From the NCBI RefSeq assembly GCF_042643165.1, contig NZ_JBHRSH010000001.1, positions 124,001 to 188,000 of the forward strand: 64,000 bases of DNA. The letters run 5' to 3'. Both the position numbers and the translations under genes were made by a program. The notes under the pieces were generated by a model that saw only the letters and a program-made list of their open reading frames with translations, ran no database searches and was not told the origin of the DNA. This DNA comes from Hyphococcus aureus. Lineage in GTDB: Bacteria > Pseudomonadota > Alphaproteobacteria > Caulobacterales > Parvularculaceae. Every line of letters begins with the position of its first letter. Position 1 is the first letter of the stretch. Shown here piece after piece: positions 1 to 9,054 of the stretch.

Positions 1-407
1 GTGACGCCTGCTTCGAGAATCTTTCTTTCAACCCAGCGCCCCAGCGCCACCTCATCATACATGGCGACTTTCATGACTCCGCCGCCGACAACCGTGAGAT
101 CTCCAGAGGCGCCAAGCTCCTCCAACAATTCATCGGCGACGCCATGAGTAAGCTGGCGGCCATTGTCTCCAGGGGAGTAGAGACCACAGAACATGCCGAT
201 GATGGAATTCACGGCCTGCCCGCCGAGAGACGGCAACCCGTCTATGAGGATCACATCGCGCCCGGCGCGCGCAGCCTCTATCGCCGCTGACATGCCTGAG
301 GCGCCGGACCCGACGACGCAGATATCGCAGCCGCGTTCAATAATATCCGGGCGCGACGATCGCGAGACTACCTTTGTTTCCGGATCGAAAGGGCGGTCAA
401 GCGCCAT
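1..407 (-). CDS. FAD-dependent oxidoreductase, C-terminus cut by window edge
   Basis: Reading the minus strand from an ATG at 405-407 gives an open frame to the left edge, about 135 residues. It carries a dinucleotide-binding motif near residues 31-37 (VVGSGASG) followed by an acidic strand end (ILIDGL), and then a GGQAVNSIIGMFCG stretch typical of FAD-dependent oxidoreductases of the FAD_oxidored type. An AGGAAC ribosome site lies just upstream. The gene diverges from the PQQ dehydrogenase, so a shared regulatory region is likely. Substrate is unknown, and the catalytic C-terminal part lies outside the window. Confidence 0.8.
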   Translation of the reverse strand, partial: MALDRPFDPETKVVSRSSRPDIIERGCDICVVGSGASGMSAAIEAARAGRDVILIDGLPSLGGQAVNSIIGMFCGLYSPGDNGRQLTHGVADELLEELGASGDLTVVGGGVMKVAMYDEVALGRWVERKILEAGV

Positions 408-555
408 AAAGAGTTCCTATCCCTTCAACGTGCAACCCAAGACATAAAGCGCGGTTCACTTAAAAACATATCGCCTGCCGGTATTGCGATGCAGCAAGCA
501 ACCGCGTTCCGGACTTATTCAAGCATATTTCACGCCTTCCCAGCCGTCGCACCAA

Positions 556-569
556 GAACGAATTCGTTC
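556..569. promoter_or_regulatory. Perfect palindrome in divergent promoter region
   Basis: GAACGAATTCGTTC is a perfect 14-bp palindrome in the 253-bp gap between the divergent FAD oxidoreductase and PQQ dehydrogenase. Its position about 90 bp before the dehydrogenase start fits an operator for a dimeric regulator. No regulator gene lies next to it in the window, so the factor is unknown. Confidence 0.35.
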
Positions 570-660
570 CTTTCGGTGAACGCAGGGCGGCGCGCGTTCA
601 GATTGAAAGCCCGGCGCGCAACAGGGTAGCCTTTCCTCTCAATTCGAAGAGGCGGCAGAC

Positions 661-2841
661 ATGGGGCGCACCAGAACAATTTTCTTCATCTTGTCCGTCG
701 CCAGTTTGGCCGCTTGCGGAGGCAGCCCGGAACAATCTGCGCCGGCCTCAACAGAAACCGCGGTCGCCGGGCGCGCAAAAACCGATCCGCCGCCCTTCGC
801 CGCCGTCGATGCGGATCGCCTCGCCAATGCGGCTGACGATCTCGACAACTGGCTTTCCTATGGCCGCAGCTATGCGGAACAGCGTTATTCGCCGCTCGAT
901 CAGATCAATGACGACAACATCGATGCACTGGGGCTTGCGTGGGCGATTGAGCTCGACACTAATCGCGGTCAGGAAGCGACGCCGATTATTGTCGACGGCG
1001 TCATGTATATCTCCACCGCATGGTCAAAAGTAATGGCGCTGGATGCCGCGACGGGGAAGGTTCTGTGGAGGTTCGATCCGGAGAATATCGGCGCCAAGGC
1101 GGCGCATGCCTGCTGCGATGTCGTTAATCGCGGCGTCGCGGTCTGGAACGGCAAAGTCTATGTGGGGACGATTGACGGCCGCCTGATCGCTCTTGACGCC
1201 GCAACCGGCGCGAAGGTCTGGGAAAAGATCACGGTCGATCAGGAAAAGCCTTACACCATTACGATGGCGCCGCGCGCCGTCAAAGGAAAGATCATCATCG
1301 GCAATTCCGGCGCCGAGCTTGGCGTCAGGGGTTATGTCTCTGCCTATGATGCGGAGACCGGCGCGCTTGTCTGGCGGTTCTACACTGTGCCCGGCAATCC
1401 GGCGGATGGTCCGGACGGGGCAGCTTCCGACGAGGCCCTGGCCGAGCTCGCTCTGCCAACCTGGCATGGGGAATGGTGGACGCTGGGCGGCGGCGGCACG
1501 GTCTGGGACTCTGTCGTTTACGACGAGGAGTTCGATCAACTGCTTGTGGGGGTCGGCAACGGCGCGCCCTGGAATCACGAATATCGTTCGGACGGCAAGG
1601 GCGACAATCTTTTCCTCTCGTCGATCCTTGCGCTCAACCCCGATACCGGCGCCTACAAATGGCATTATCAGGCGAACCCGGGCGAGACATGGGACTACAC
1701 CAATACGCAACAGATCACCCTCGCCGAGCTCGAGATCGAGATCGATGGCGTAACAAGAAAAGTATTGATGCAGGCGCCGAAGAACGGCTTTTTCTATGTC
1801 ATCGACCGCAAAGACGGAAAGCTGATTTCAGCCGAGCCCTATGTCTACCAGAACTGGGCGGAACGCATTGATCTTGAAACCGGGCGGCCCATTGAAACGG
1901 CGAACGCCCGTTATCTTGATGGCCCGCAAATGGTGCTGCCCGGCGGCATCGGCGGTCACGCCTGGCACCCGATGAGCTATAATCCTAAAACCGGTCTGGT
2001 TTACATTCCCGCCATGACGGTGCCGCTCGTCTATGAACATAATGATGACTATGAAATTCATCCCGGGCGATGGAACACTGGCGTTTCTTTTACTGATCCG
2101 CCGGCCTCGGACGAGCTGAAAGGCACGCGGGAAGAACGCCGCGCCCAAATGCAGGCCATGCAGAAAGGCTATCTCGTCGCCTGGGATCCCGTAAACCAAG
2201 AACCGCGCTGGACCATAGAACGGGATTGGCCATGGAACGGCGGCACGCTGAGCACCGGCGGCAATCTGGTTTTCGAAGGGCTTCCCAATGGCGAGTTCGA
2301 AGCGCGCAGCGCCGATAATGGCGAGGCGTTATGGTCGTTTCAGAGCCATCGCGGCATCATGGCGGGCCCAGCGACCTATCGCGTCAATGGCGAACAATAT
2401 GTAGCGGTTCTTGGCGGCTATGGCGGCTCCATGGGCATGGCCACGCCCGACGACCGCAACAAATTCATACCGCCAAACGGGATCGTCATGGCCTTCAAAC
2501 TGAATGGCCAGGCGTCACTGCCAGCTTATGAACCTATTGCGCGCCCCGCCCCCGCCCCGACCGGCGAAGCCTTTACACAAGCGCAGCTTGAAACGGGGCG
2601 GGACAAATATTTCACCTATTGCACGATTTGTCATAACGGCCCGACCAACCCCGAGCTTAACCGCACACCTTATATGCAAAACGCGGATGCCTGGCGGTCG
2701 ATCGTCATTGACGGCGCGCTTGAAGACAACGGCATGGCGAGCTTTCGCGACTATCTCAACAATGACGACGCAGAGGCTATACGCGCTTATGTAAACACGC
2801 TAGCGCGCGACCTCGCGGAAAAGGAAACGGCCGCCCAATAA
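661..2841 (+). CDS. PQQ-dependent alcohol dehydrogenase with C-terminal cytochrome c (quinohaemoprotein), lipoprotein
   Basis: This 726-aa protein matches the methanol/ethanol-type PQQ dehydrogenase fold fused to a cytochrome c domain. Seen directly: an N-terminal lipobox (SLAAC, Cys19), the vicinal disulfide Cys151-Cys152 in the characteristic ACCDVVNRG context, the WDYTNTQ active-site segment with the probable catalytic Asp, repeated beta-propeller blade motifs, a haem site CTICH at 654-658 and a likely axial Met near 692. Family knowledge: such enzymes oxidise alcohols or aldehydes in the periplasm and pass electrons from PQQ through the haem to the respiratory chain. The lipobox suggests anchoring to a membrane, whereas many relatives are soluble. 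Start chosen for a GAGGCGG site upstream. Substrate is not predictable. Confidence 0.9.
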   Translation: MGRTRTIFFILSVASLAACGGSPEQSAPASTETAVAGRAKTDPPPFAAVDADRLANAADDLDNWLSYGRSYAEQRYSPLDQINDDNIDALGLAWAIELDTNRGQEATPIIVDGVMYISTAWSKVMALDAATGKVLWRFDPENIGAKAAHACCDVVNRGVAVWNGKVYVGTIDGRLIALDAATGAKVWEKITVDQEKPYTITMAPRAVKGKIIIGNSGAELGVRGYVSAYDAETGALVWRFYTVPGNPADGPDGAASDEALAELALPTWHGEWWTLGGGGTVWDSVVYDEEFDQLLVGVGNGAPWNHEYRSDGKGDNLFLSSILALNPDTGAYKWHYQANPGETWDYTNTQQITLAELEIEIDGVTRKVLMQAPKNGFFYVIDRKDGKLISAEPYVYQNWAERIDLETGRPIETANARYLDGPQMVLPGGIGGHAWHPMSYNPKTGLVYIPAMTVPLVYEHNDDYEIHPGRWNTGVSFTDPPASDELKGTREERRAQMQAMQKGYLVAWDPVNQEPRWTIERDWPWNGGTLSTGGNLVFEGLPNGEFEARSADNGEALWSFQSHRGIMAGPATYRVNGEQYVAVLGGYGGSMGMATPDDRNKFIPPNGIVMAFKLNGQASLPAYEPIARPAPAPTGEAFTQAQLETGRDKYFTYCTICHNGPTNPELNRTPYMQNADAWRSIVIDGALEDNGMASFRDYLNNDDAEAIRAYVNTLARDLAEKETAAQ

Positions 2842-2907
2842 AAGCTGTTTAGCGCTTACTTTTTCTTGTGACAGGATCGCCTTGTTCTGAGCGCCGCCCA
2901 AAAGAAA

Positions 2908-2933
2908 ACCGCCGCCCCGGGAGGGACGGCGGT
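2908..2933. terminator. Hairpin terminator between convergent genes
   Basis: The arms ACCGCCG and CGGCGGT form a GC-rich hairpin (one internal mismatch further in) between the convergent PQQ dehydrogenase and TonB receptor. On the minus strand it is followed by a TTTTCTTTT tract, so it mainly fits termination of the receptor gene. Confidence 0.7.
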
Positions 2934-2959
2934 GATCTTCGCAATTAAATTGCGTCGCC

Positions 2960-5503
2960 TTAGAAGCTCTTCTTGACCTGGATGTACCACTCACGCGGAG
3001 CCGCAGGCTGGCCTTCCGTCCCCGGCTGACCGAAGGCGGTCAGGTCGAAGATATTGTGATAGTACTCTTTATCAAAAAGGTTCGTGGCGCCGACTGCGAC
3101 CTGGAAGTCGCCATCGTCATTCACATAAGTGACCCGGCCATTAAAGACAGACTGGGATGGAATGAATGCGATAGCCGTCGTTGAGTTGAAGGCAATCGAA
3201 GACTGGTAGAACCAGTCGACGCGTGGCGTAATAGAGCCGCCAAGCGCCGGCGCCGGGATCTCATAGGCGACGCCCGCAGACGCCGTCCACTCCGGAACGA
3301 AAATCGGGTCTTCGTTGACAATGGCCGGGTTATTCTCAAGCTCAGGCGCGTTGAACTGGGTCCAGCCGCCTGATGCGTTGATGAACAAGCCTTCCACCGG
3401 ACGCCAGTCAAGCTCGGCCTCGATGCCTTTCACTTTGCCTGGCGTGTTGATGTAGTTGGTTTTTGGAATACAGGTCACGCCAACAGCCGCAACTGTGCCG
3501 CTGACCGAGCCTTCATTGCCAACATCGACACAGGTCGAGGTGGTCGCGCCCGTGATGATATAGCTTTGACCGCCCGGGACGACACAGTCGCCGGTGGTGC
3601 CGCTATCGATACACTCGGCGCCGCCCGCCGGCGTGATGCGCTGCTTATAGTCGGTGTAGAAACCGGCCAAGTTGACGCGCATCGTATTCTCAAAAAGGTC
3701 GCCCTTGAAGCCGAGTTCGTAAGAAACCGCCTCTTCAGGATCGACCGCAACAAGCTGAGACGCCTGGAACGGACGCGGGTTAAAGGCGCCTGGACGATAA
3801 CCGGAAGCCGCTGACCCGTATACGGTGACCACGTCCGTCACCTGGAAATCAAGGCCGGCGCGCCAGTCGATATTGTCGCTGGCGACAACAACCTGCGTAT
3901 CAATCGTCGAACCGTTATTAAAGTCGACGATTTTCTCGTCATCCGAGTAACGGGCGCCGAGGGTTACGCCAAGGCGTGGACCAAAGGGACGGAAAACACC
4001 TTGAGCAAAGACCGCCTTCGCGGTTGAATCGAAATCAATGACGGCGTTTTGCTGAAGATTGATGAACGGAATCGACACGTTCGATGTTGTCTGACCTGTC
4101 GACGAATAGAAGAAGCCGCCGAGGGTTAGGTCCATGAACTCGCTGTTGTAGTTAAAGCGTGGTTCTACCGTCCACTGTTCGTGGTCGATCTCCGACTTCA
4201 CGGTCTGAATGCCGAGCGGCGAACCATCCGTATCGTTGATGCCCGTGGTGAACACATCGCGATACCCGGCGTTAAGCGTGAAGCTCAGATTTTCTGTAAG
4301 TTCAACATTTACCTTTGCCGCAAACCCGAAATTCTCGATCACCGCCTCGCGAGGCAACTGGGCGCCGCCGCGATTACCGCTCCCATTATAGTAGGTGCAA
4401 TCGACCATCGGGTCGGTCGCGCAGCCAGCCGGATACTCACTGCCTGCTGGAATCGGGTCCGCATAAGTCGCGTATGTGGTGTAGAGGCTATCCGTGAGGA
4501 AGCGCTCATCATAGCGGATACCCCAAAGCGGTTCATAGACCAGATCCGACAAAGCTTCCGTCGAGGCAATCGGATTGATCTGAACCTGCTTGTCAGCCAC
4601 CGGCTCGGACTGGTCGTTGGTGTAGTCAGCCGTAAAGGTGATATCCCAACCAGCGCCTTCATATTTCAGGGCGCCGCGAAGCGCCTGAACATCCTGACCG
4701 CCATAAGTGTCGAGAACACAGTCATCACCAGAAGTCGGTCCGGCAGAAGGATTGGCGAATCCGCCTGATGGATCAAGCGACGGGAAGTCGCCCGCAAGCG
4801 CCGGGGTGCCGTTCTGGAACATGGCGCAACGGAAATCGAGAAGGTCCTGATAACCCTTGCGGCTCTTCGAAACGCCTGAAACACGCAGGAAGAGATTATC
4901 CGATAGGGGATAGTTGAAACCAGCCCGGATGTCGGTGCGGTTAAAGGCGCCATAGGTGGCGTCAATATAGGCTTCCGGTTCCGGCCCAGGCTCTTTGGCG
5001 ATGATGTTTACAGCGCCGCCAATGGCGTTCCGGCCAAAGGTGGTGCCTTGCGGACCGCGCAGCACTTCGACGCGCTCAATGTCGAGAAGGTCGAACACCG
5101 AACCGGCCAGCAACGCATAATACTGATCGTCGACATAAAAGGCGACGCCCGGTTCGAAGGCGAGGTTGAAATCATACTGACCGATGCCTCGAATGTAGGC
5201 CGTCACGGCGCGGCCATAAGCAACCTGGGCTTGCTCGAAGCTGGCGTTCGGCACAAGCCGGCCGACATCTTCGATGCTGTCCATGGCGCGCGCTTCAAAA
5301 GCCGCCGCGGTCACCGCCGTAATGGCGAGCGGCGTATCCTGAAGATTGGTTTCGCTGCGGGTCGCCGTAACCGTGATCTGGTCAAGACCTCCGCGATCTT
5401 CGTCCTGTGCAAAGGCTGGCGCAGTCATCGCCAGCGCCCCGACAGACGCACTGAGCAGTACGGAAGCCCGCCGGCTTAAAGTTGTTGGGAGTTTCGCTTT
5501 CAT
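2960..5503 (-). CDS. TonB-dependent receptor (847 aa)
   Basis: An outer-membrane, TonB-energised transporter. It has a signal peptide (about residues 1-33, ending APAFAQ), a TonB-box-like stretch near DQITVTATR, a plug domain with the conserved LRGPQGTTFGRNAIGGAVNI segment around residues 150-170, and a long 22-strand barrel ending in a terminal aromatic (KKSF). At 847 aa it is long, with Cys-containing extracellular loop segments (FRCAMF, DDCVLDTYGG) that could form disulfides. Sphingomonad and marine proteobacterial receptors of this type often take up plant- or alga-derived substrates, but nothing here fixes the ligand. It stands alone and converges with the PQQ dehydrogenase. Confidence 0.92.
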   Translation of the reverse strand: MKAKLPTTLSRRASVLLSASVGALAMTAPAFAQDEDRGGLDQITVTATRSETNLQDTPLAITAVTAAAFEARAMDSIEDVGRLVPNASFEQAQVAYGRAVTAYIRGIGQYDFNLAFEPGVAFYVDDQYYALLAGSVFDLLDIERVEVLRGPQGTTFGRNAIGGAVNIIAKEPGPEPEAYIDATYGAFNRTDIRAGFNYPLSDNLFLRVSGVSKSRKGYQDLLDFRCAMFQNGTPALAGDFPSLDPSGGFANPSAGPTSGDDCVLDTYGGQDVQALRGALKYEGAGWDITFTADYTNDQSEPVADKQVQINPIASTEALSDLVYEPLWGIRYDERFLTDSLYTTYATYADPIPAGSEYPAGCATDPMVDCTYYNGSGNRGGAQLPREAVIENFGFAAKVNVELTENLSFTLNAGYRDVFTTGINDTDGSPLGIQTVKSEIDHEQWTVEPRFNYNSEFMDLTLGGFFYSSTGQTTSNVSIPFINLQQNAVIDFDSTAKAVFAQGVFRPFGPRLGVTLGARYSDDEKIVDFNNGSTIDTQVVVASDNIDWRAGLDFQVTDVVTVYGSAASGYRPGAFNPRPFQASQLVAVDPEEAVSYELGFKGDLFENTMRVNLAGFYTDYKQRITPAGGAECIDSGTTGDCVVPGGQSYIITGATTSTCVDVGNEGSVSGTVAAVGVTCIPKTNYINTPGKVKGIEAELDWRPVEGLFINASGGWTQFNAPELENNPAIVNEDPIFVPEWTASAGVAYEIPAPALGGSITPRVDWFYQSSIAFNSTTAIAFIPSQSVFNGRVTYVNDDGDFQVAVGATNLFDKEYYHNIFDLTAFGQPGTEGQPAAPREWYIQVKKSF

Positions 5504-5574
5504 ATTTCCCTTCCCTTCGTTGAGATTAGTTGGTTAACGTCTTTGTTGTTATTATATCCTTTACAAACCCTTAC

Positions 5575-6243
5575 CTAAGGGTTGCCAAGGGGCTCTGCGC
5601 ACAGGAGGTCGCCGACCACGCGGCGGCCCTCACTGACCACAAAATCTGCAAACTCGACTTCATCGAACCCGGCCTCCTGGCAGAATTCCCGAACCGCGTC
5701 CTTGTCACCCGCCTCTATGGTTTCGCCATCGAACATCGGGGTCTTGAAAAAATGCGCGCTGTGGCCGCGCAACACCGCTTCAGCGCTGGCGACCGGGCGA
5801 ACTGTCGCGCCGGCGACAGCCTCCGCCACTGCGGCAGGCGCGCTAATTATCTCGGGTTGTTGTGGAGCTTGCGCAGCCACCGCCTCAGGAGCAGCCTCCC
5901 CGAGTGGGCGTAGCGAGCGGATGCGGGCGAAAAAACCGAACTCTTTTTTCAGGCTGACAATCTCATCACCGGCGCCAACGTCCATACATGCGCCCTTGAA
6001 ATCATTTCGGGTGCAAATCTCCCAGCGTCCTGACTTCACGGAGCTGCTGTGAAATGGGAAGCGCACATCAATATCGGCCACGGGCCCCTTGAAAGTGACC
6101 TGTTTCCCGGACATCCCGACTTTTTCGTACATGACGAGCACTGGCGGCTCCGAACTCTCACTGGCGCCGGCGGCGGAGCTTAGAAAACCCGCAGCGATGG
6201 CGCTTACATACAACGCCCAAGCGCATCTCTTTAGACAGCGCAT
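5575..6243 (-). CDS. Secreted beta/gamma-crystallin-like protein with an extra C-terminal domain
   Basis: A 222-aa protein with a signal peptide (about 1-27, ending SAAGA). Residues about 33-115 look like a beta/gamma-crystallin Greek-key pair: VLMYEKVGMSGKQVTF, then WEICTRNDFKGACMDVG and a closing IRSLRP. A low-complexity Ala/Pro/Val linker follows (about 116-150), then an unassigned C-terminal domain of about 70 residues with two Cys (REFCQEAGF, DLLCAEP). Related microbial modules often bind calcium, but a full N/D-N/D-X-X-S/T-S motif is not evident here. The partner and role of the C-terminal domain are unknown. Confidence 0.65.
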   Translation of the reverse strand: MRCLKRCAWALYVSAIAAGFLSSAAGASESSEPPVLVMYEKVGMSGKQVTFKGPVADIDVRFPFHSSSVKSGRWEICTRNDFKGACMDVGAGDEIVSLKKEFGFFARIRSLRPLGEAAPEAVAAQAPQQPEIISAPAAVAEAVAGATVRPVASAEAVLRGHSAHFFKTPMFDGETIEAGDKDAVREFCQEAGFDEVEFADFVVSEGRRVVGDLLCAEPLGNP

Positions 6244-6888
6244 AACAAATCCCCCCGGACTGTGCGCGCATCATGACTTGCTTTCATGAGGCCTTCAATA
6301 TTGTCGCAGCCGTGGGAGAATTTGCGATTAATCCGCATATGGACGGTTTTTTGTCGCCGCCGAAAAAACCTTTTACGCAAGATTTTTTGCGCTGTAGCGC
6401 CGCTACAACAGCGATTACGCAAATGCAAAAACAAATACCGCAACGCAACAAAACGGCGCTACCAGAATCAAGCCATTGATAAGGCTTGAAATTGAGTTCG
6501 CACTACCCCTTTAAGGAGGACGTCACGTTCGCAAACCGGTGGAAGCACCACAAGAGAAGTCACTTGCGATGTTTCAATATTGCTGCATGCCCGGTCGCAA
6601 GCGAGAAAACTGATAGCGAATTTTTGAGCAAAAAATTTCGCAAGACGTTGAAAGTCATTTCTCGGTATGTCGGATGTCCGACCGGCCAGACCGGGTTTTT
6701 CCGCCTCTAACACCCCGGCAATAAAACATTTTTCGCAAATTTACTTGTCACGATGAGGAAAAACCAAGATGGGAAATTTCTGCTCAAGCCGGCAGGGCTT
6801 CGGTACTGAAACCGTTAACGCCTAGAAAGGCTCCTGCGATGGAGTGAAGGCGGCGCCCTTAATGAATGGGCGAGCGCCTCGTCCTGCT
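6244..6888. other. 645-bp stretch without a recognisable gene
   Basis: This lies between the crystallin-like gene and the next TonB receptor, both on the minus strand. Open frames here are under about 82 codons, overlap each other on both strands, lack family motifs and have poor start sites. The right end (about 6850-6880) has a weak GC-rich inverted repeat, GCGCC/GGCGC spaced by an AT-rich loop, which could end the upstream receptor transcript. The middle is richer in A/T than the flanks. No riboswitch or tRNA pattern was found by eye. Confidence 0.5.
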
Positions 6889-9006
6889 CTAGAAGCGGTA
6901 GCGGAGCCCCGCATAAATCGAGGCGCCTGCGCCGGGTGAAAAGATGCGGCCCTGCTGAATGCTTTGCTCCAGAACAGGCGTCAGGCCGGCGGCGAAGTTC
7001 ACGTCGGTGAGATTTTCACCCGACGCATAAAGCTCCATATTGTCGCTCATCCGCAATCCAGCGCTGAACCCAACCACCGTATAGGTGGGCGCCGAAACCT
7101 CATTTTCGTGATCGGCGAAGTAATCGCCTCCAGCCATCTGCACATTCACCGCCGCAAACCAGCGATCCGTCGCCTCATACCGCAGCTCGCCGCGATAGAC
7201 ATGGGTCGGCACGCCCGCAAGCTTGTTGCCGTCGACGCCGAGAAAGCTTGAATCCACAAAGCTGAAATCATTGAGATTATAGACATTGCGCAGCGTCAGC
7301 GCATGCCCGCTCTGCGCAAAACGCCCCGGAAAGAGACTAATATCGACGCCCGCTTCGACGCCGCGATGCGTCGTCTTGGCGACATTGGCGTAAAGCCCGC
7401 CAAAGCCGTTTTGTTCCGGCTCGTCGATATTGATGATCTCATTTTCAATATCCGTGTTGAAATAGGCGATGTCCCAGCCGATCCAGTCATTGACCCGGCC
7501 GCGCAAGCCCGCCTCATAGGAAAACGTATCCTGCTCCCCCAGGCCGTTAAGATCTTCGGGATCATCGGAGGTAAGCTCGCCCATGCTCGGCGGCTCATAA
7601 GACCGTACGGCGCTTGCGAAGACCTGAAGCGCCTTGGTCAGGTGATAGGTGACGCCGCCTTTCGCCGTCACTCCAGTAAAAGTGCGCTGATCGCTGACCT
7701 CGTCGGCGCCATCCGCCGTCAAAAGCCGTTTGGTTCTCGTAAACTTCGCACCGACACTGACCGCCAGCTTGCGCAACGGGTTCGCCGCCGCCTCCACGAA
7801 ACCGGCGAGGCGCTTCGATGTCAGGTCTGTTTCAAACAACAGATCGCCCGGAGCGCCCTCAATATTTTCAAACCGGTTTGAGGATTTCGAGCCCGTCGCG
7901 TAGTCACCGCCGATACGGATCATGGTTTCTACGCCGAACAGGGCGAAAGCCCGCTCCGCCGACAGGCGCGCCCCCCATTCCGAGCCCTTTTCCTCAAGGA
8001 CGCCAAGATAGTCGATCTGCGCATTATCAATATCGCGGCGCGCATAGTGAAGACCGGCATCAAAGTCGACGCCCAAAAGCCGGAACGCGGTCGCATTGGC
8101 GACCCGTGCGGAAAGAACGGTCCGGCCATGCTCATCAACATCCGCTCCGTCGGCGAGATAGACGATTGGACCGCCCGGGAAAAGCGGTCCGAGCGTCACG
8201 TCCTCAAGCGCCTGAACCGGGTCATCTGCCGCATCTTCCGGCGTCAGCATCCCCGGGAACTCAACATCGCTGCGCAGCGCTTCAAAGAAAAACCGCGTTG
8301 TCGCCTGGGGCCCCAATTGCACCCCAAGATTGGCGTTGAAATGACCGTAAATGCGCTGGCTGTGATCGCGATAGCCGGTCTCATAACGGCCTGTCACGCC
8401 CATGTAATAATCGAGGTTTCCATTCGCCGCGGCGACTGATGCATGTCCCTGGCCGCCTGGACTCAGCTCGATGGAGGACCCGCCGTCCAATCGCAGACTC
8501 CGGCCCGGCGCCGTGAGTCCCGTCGGCGAGGTGAAGTTGATGACGCCGCCAAGATTATCGCCGCCATACATGAGATCGCCGCCTCCGCCGCGATACACAT
8601 CAATATTTGCTACCGAAAGGAGATCAACCTCCACCATATTGGTGTCGCCATGCACATCGGTGATGGGCGACCCGTCACGCAAAACGACGACATTGGAACG
8701 GTGCTGGCTGTTGCCCACGGCGAAGCCACGGATAACGATGCGTGGTTCGTTGAGATCAAGCGCATTGACCCATACGCCCGGTGCAAAGAAAAATGCGTCG
8801 CCTGCATCGTTGGCGTAATTGTCGGCATAGTCGCTCGCGTCAATAGCGGTCGCCGCTGATGGGCGGCGCCATTGCGCCAGCTCCTCAAGCGGCCGGTCGC
8901 GCAGTAGTCCCGGGACCGGCGTTACGGTTTCAACTTCCGCCGCGATGGCGCTGAAGGAAAGGCTGAGACACGCCGCCCCCAGCATAAGCGCATTTTTCAT
9001 GACCAT
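6889..9006 (-). CDS. TonB-dependent receptor (705 aa)
   Basis: An outer-membrane receptor with a signal peptide (about 1-23, ending SAIAA), a plug domain (about 50-160; IVIRGFAVGNSQHRSNVVVLRDG, then VYRGGGGDLMYGGDNLGGVINF) and a beta-barrel ending YAGLRYRF. Length and plug style resemble siderophore- or cobalamin-class receptors more than the very long carbohydrate type. No clear TonB box was found near the mature N-terminus. It lies 48 bp downstream of the DUF1501 gene on the same strand, so it may share that transcript. Start 9006 is preferred because AAGGGG sits six bases upstream. Confidence 0.9.
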   Translation of the reverse strand: MVMKNALMLGAACLSLSFSAIAAEVETVTPVPGLLRDRPLEELAQWRRPSAATAIDASDYADNYANDAGDAFFFAPGVWVNALDLNEPRIVIRGFAVGNSQHRSNVVVLRDGSPITDVHGDTNMVEVDLLSVANIDVYRGGGGDLMYGGDNLGGVINFTSPTGLTAPGRSLRLDGGSSIELSPGGQGHASVAAANGNLDYYMGVTGRYETGYRDHSQRIYGHFNANLGVQLGPQATTRFFFEALRSDVEFPGMLTPEDAADDPVQALEDVTLGPLFPGGPIVYLADGADVDEHGRTVLSARVANATAFRLLGVDFDAGLHYARRDIDNAQIDYLGVLEEKGSEWGARLSAERAFALFGVETMIRIGGDYATGSKSSNRFENIEGAPGDLLFETDLTSKRLAGFVEAAANPLRKLAVSVGAKFTRTKRLLTADGADEVSDQRTFTGVTAKGGVTYHLTKALQVFASAVRSYEPPSMGELTSDDPEDLNGLGEQDTFSYEAGLRGRVNDWIGWDIAYFNTDIENEIINIDEPEQNGFGGLYANVAKTTHRGVEAGVDISLFPGRFAQSGHALTLRNVYNLNDFSFVDSSFLGVDGNKLAGVPTHVYRGELRYEATDRWFAAVNVQMAGGDYFADHENEVSAPTYTVVGFSAGLRMSDNMELYASGENLTDVNFAAGLTPVLEQSIQQGRIFSPGAGASIYAGLRYRF

Positions 9007-9054
9007 GGATCGCCCCTTGAAATGGCTTCTTGCGTGAGATCTGCGAACCGCAGG

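Noticed and set aside
6244..6888. Small frames and a possible riboswitch before the crystallin-like gene
   Set aside because: Frames lack motifs and ribosome sites. I looked for a cobalamin riboswitch because of the adjacent receptor, but the region is downstream of that gene and lacks the conserved boxes.
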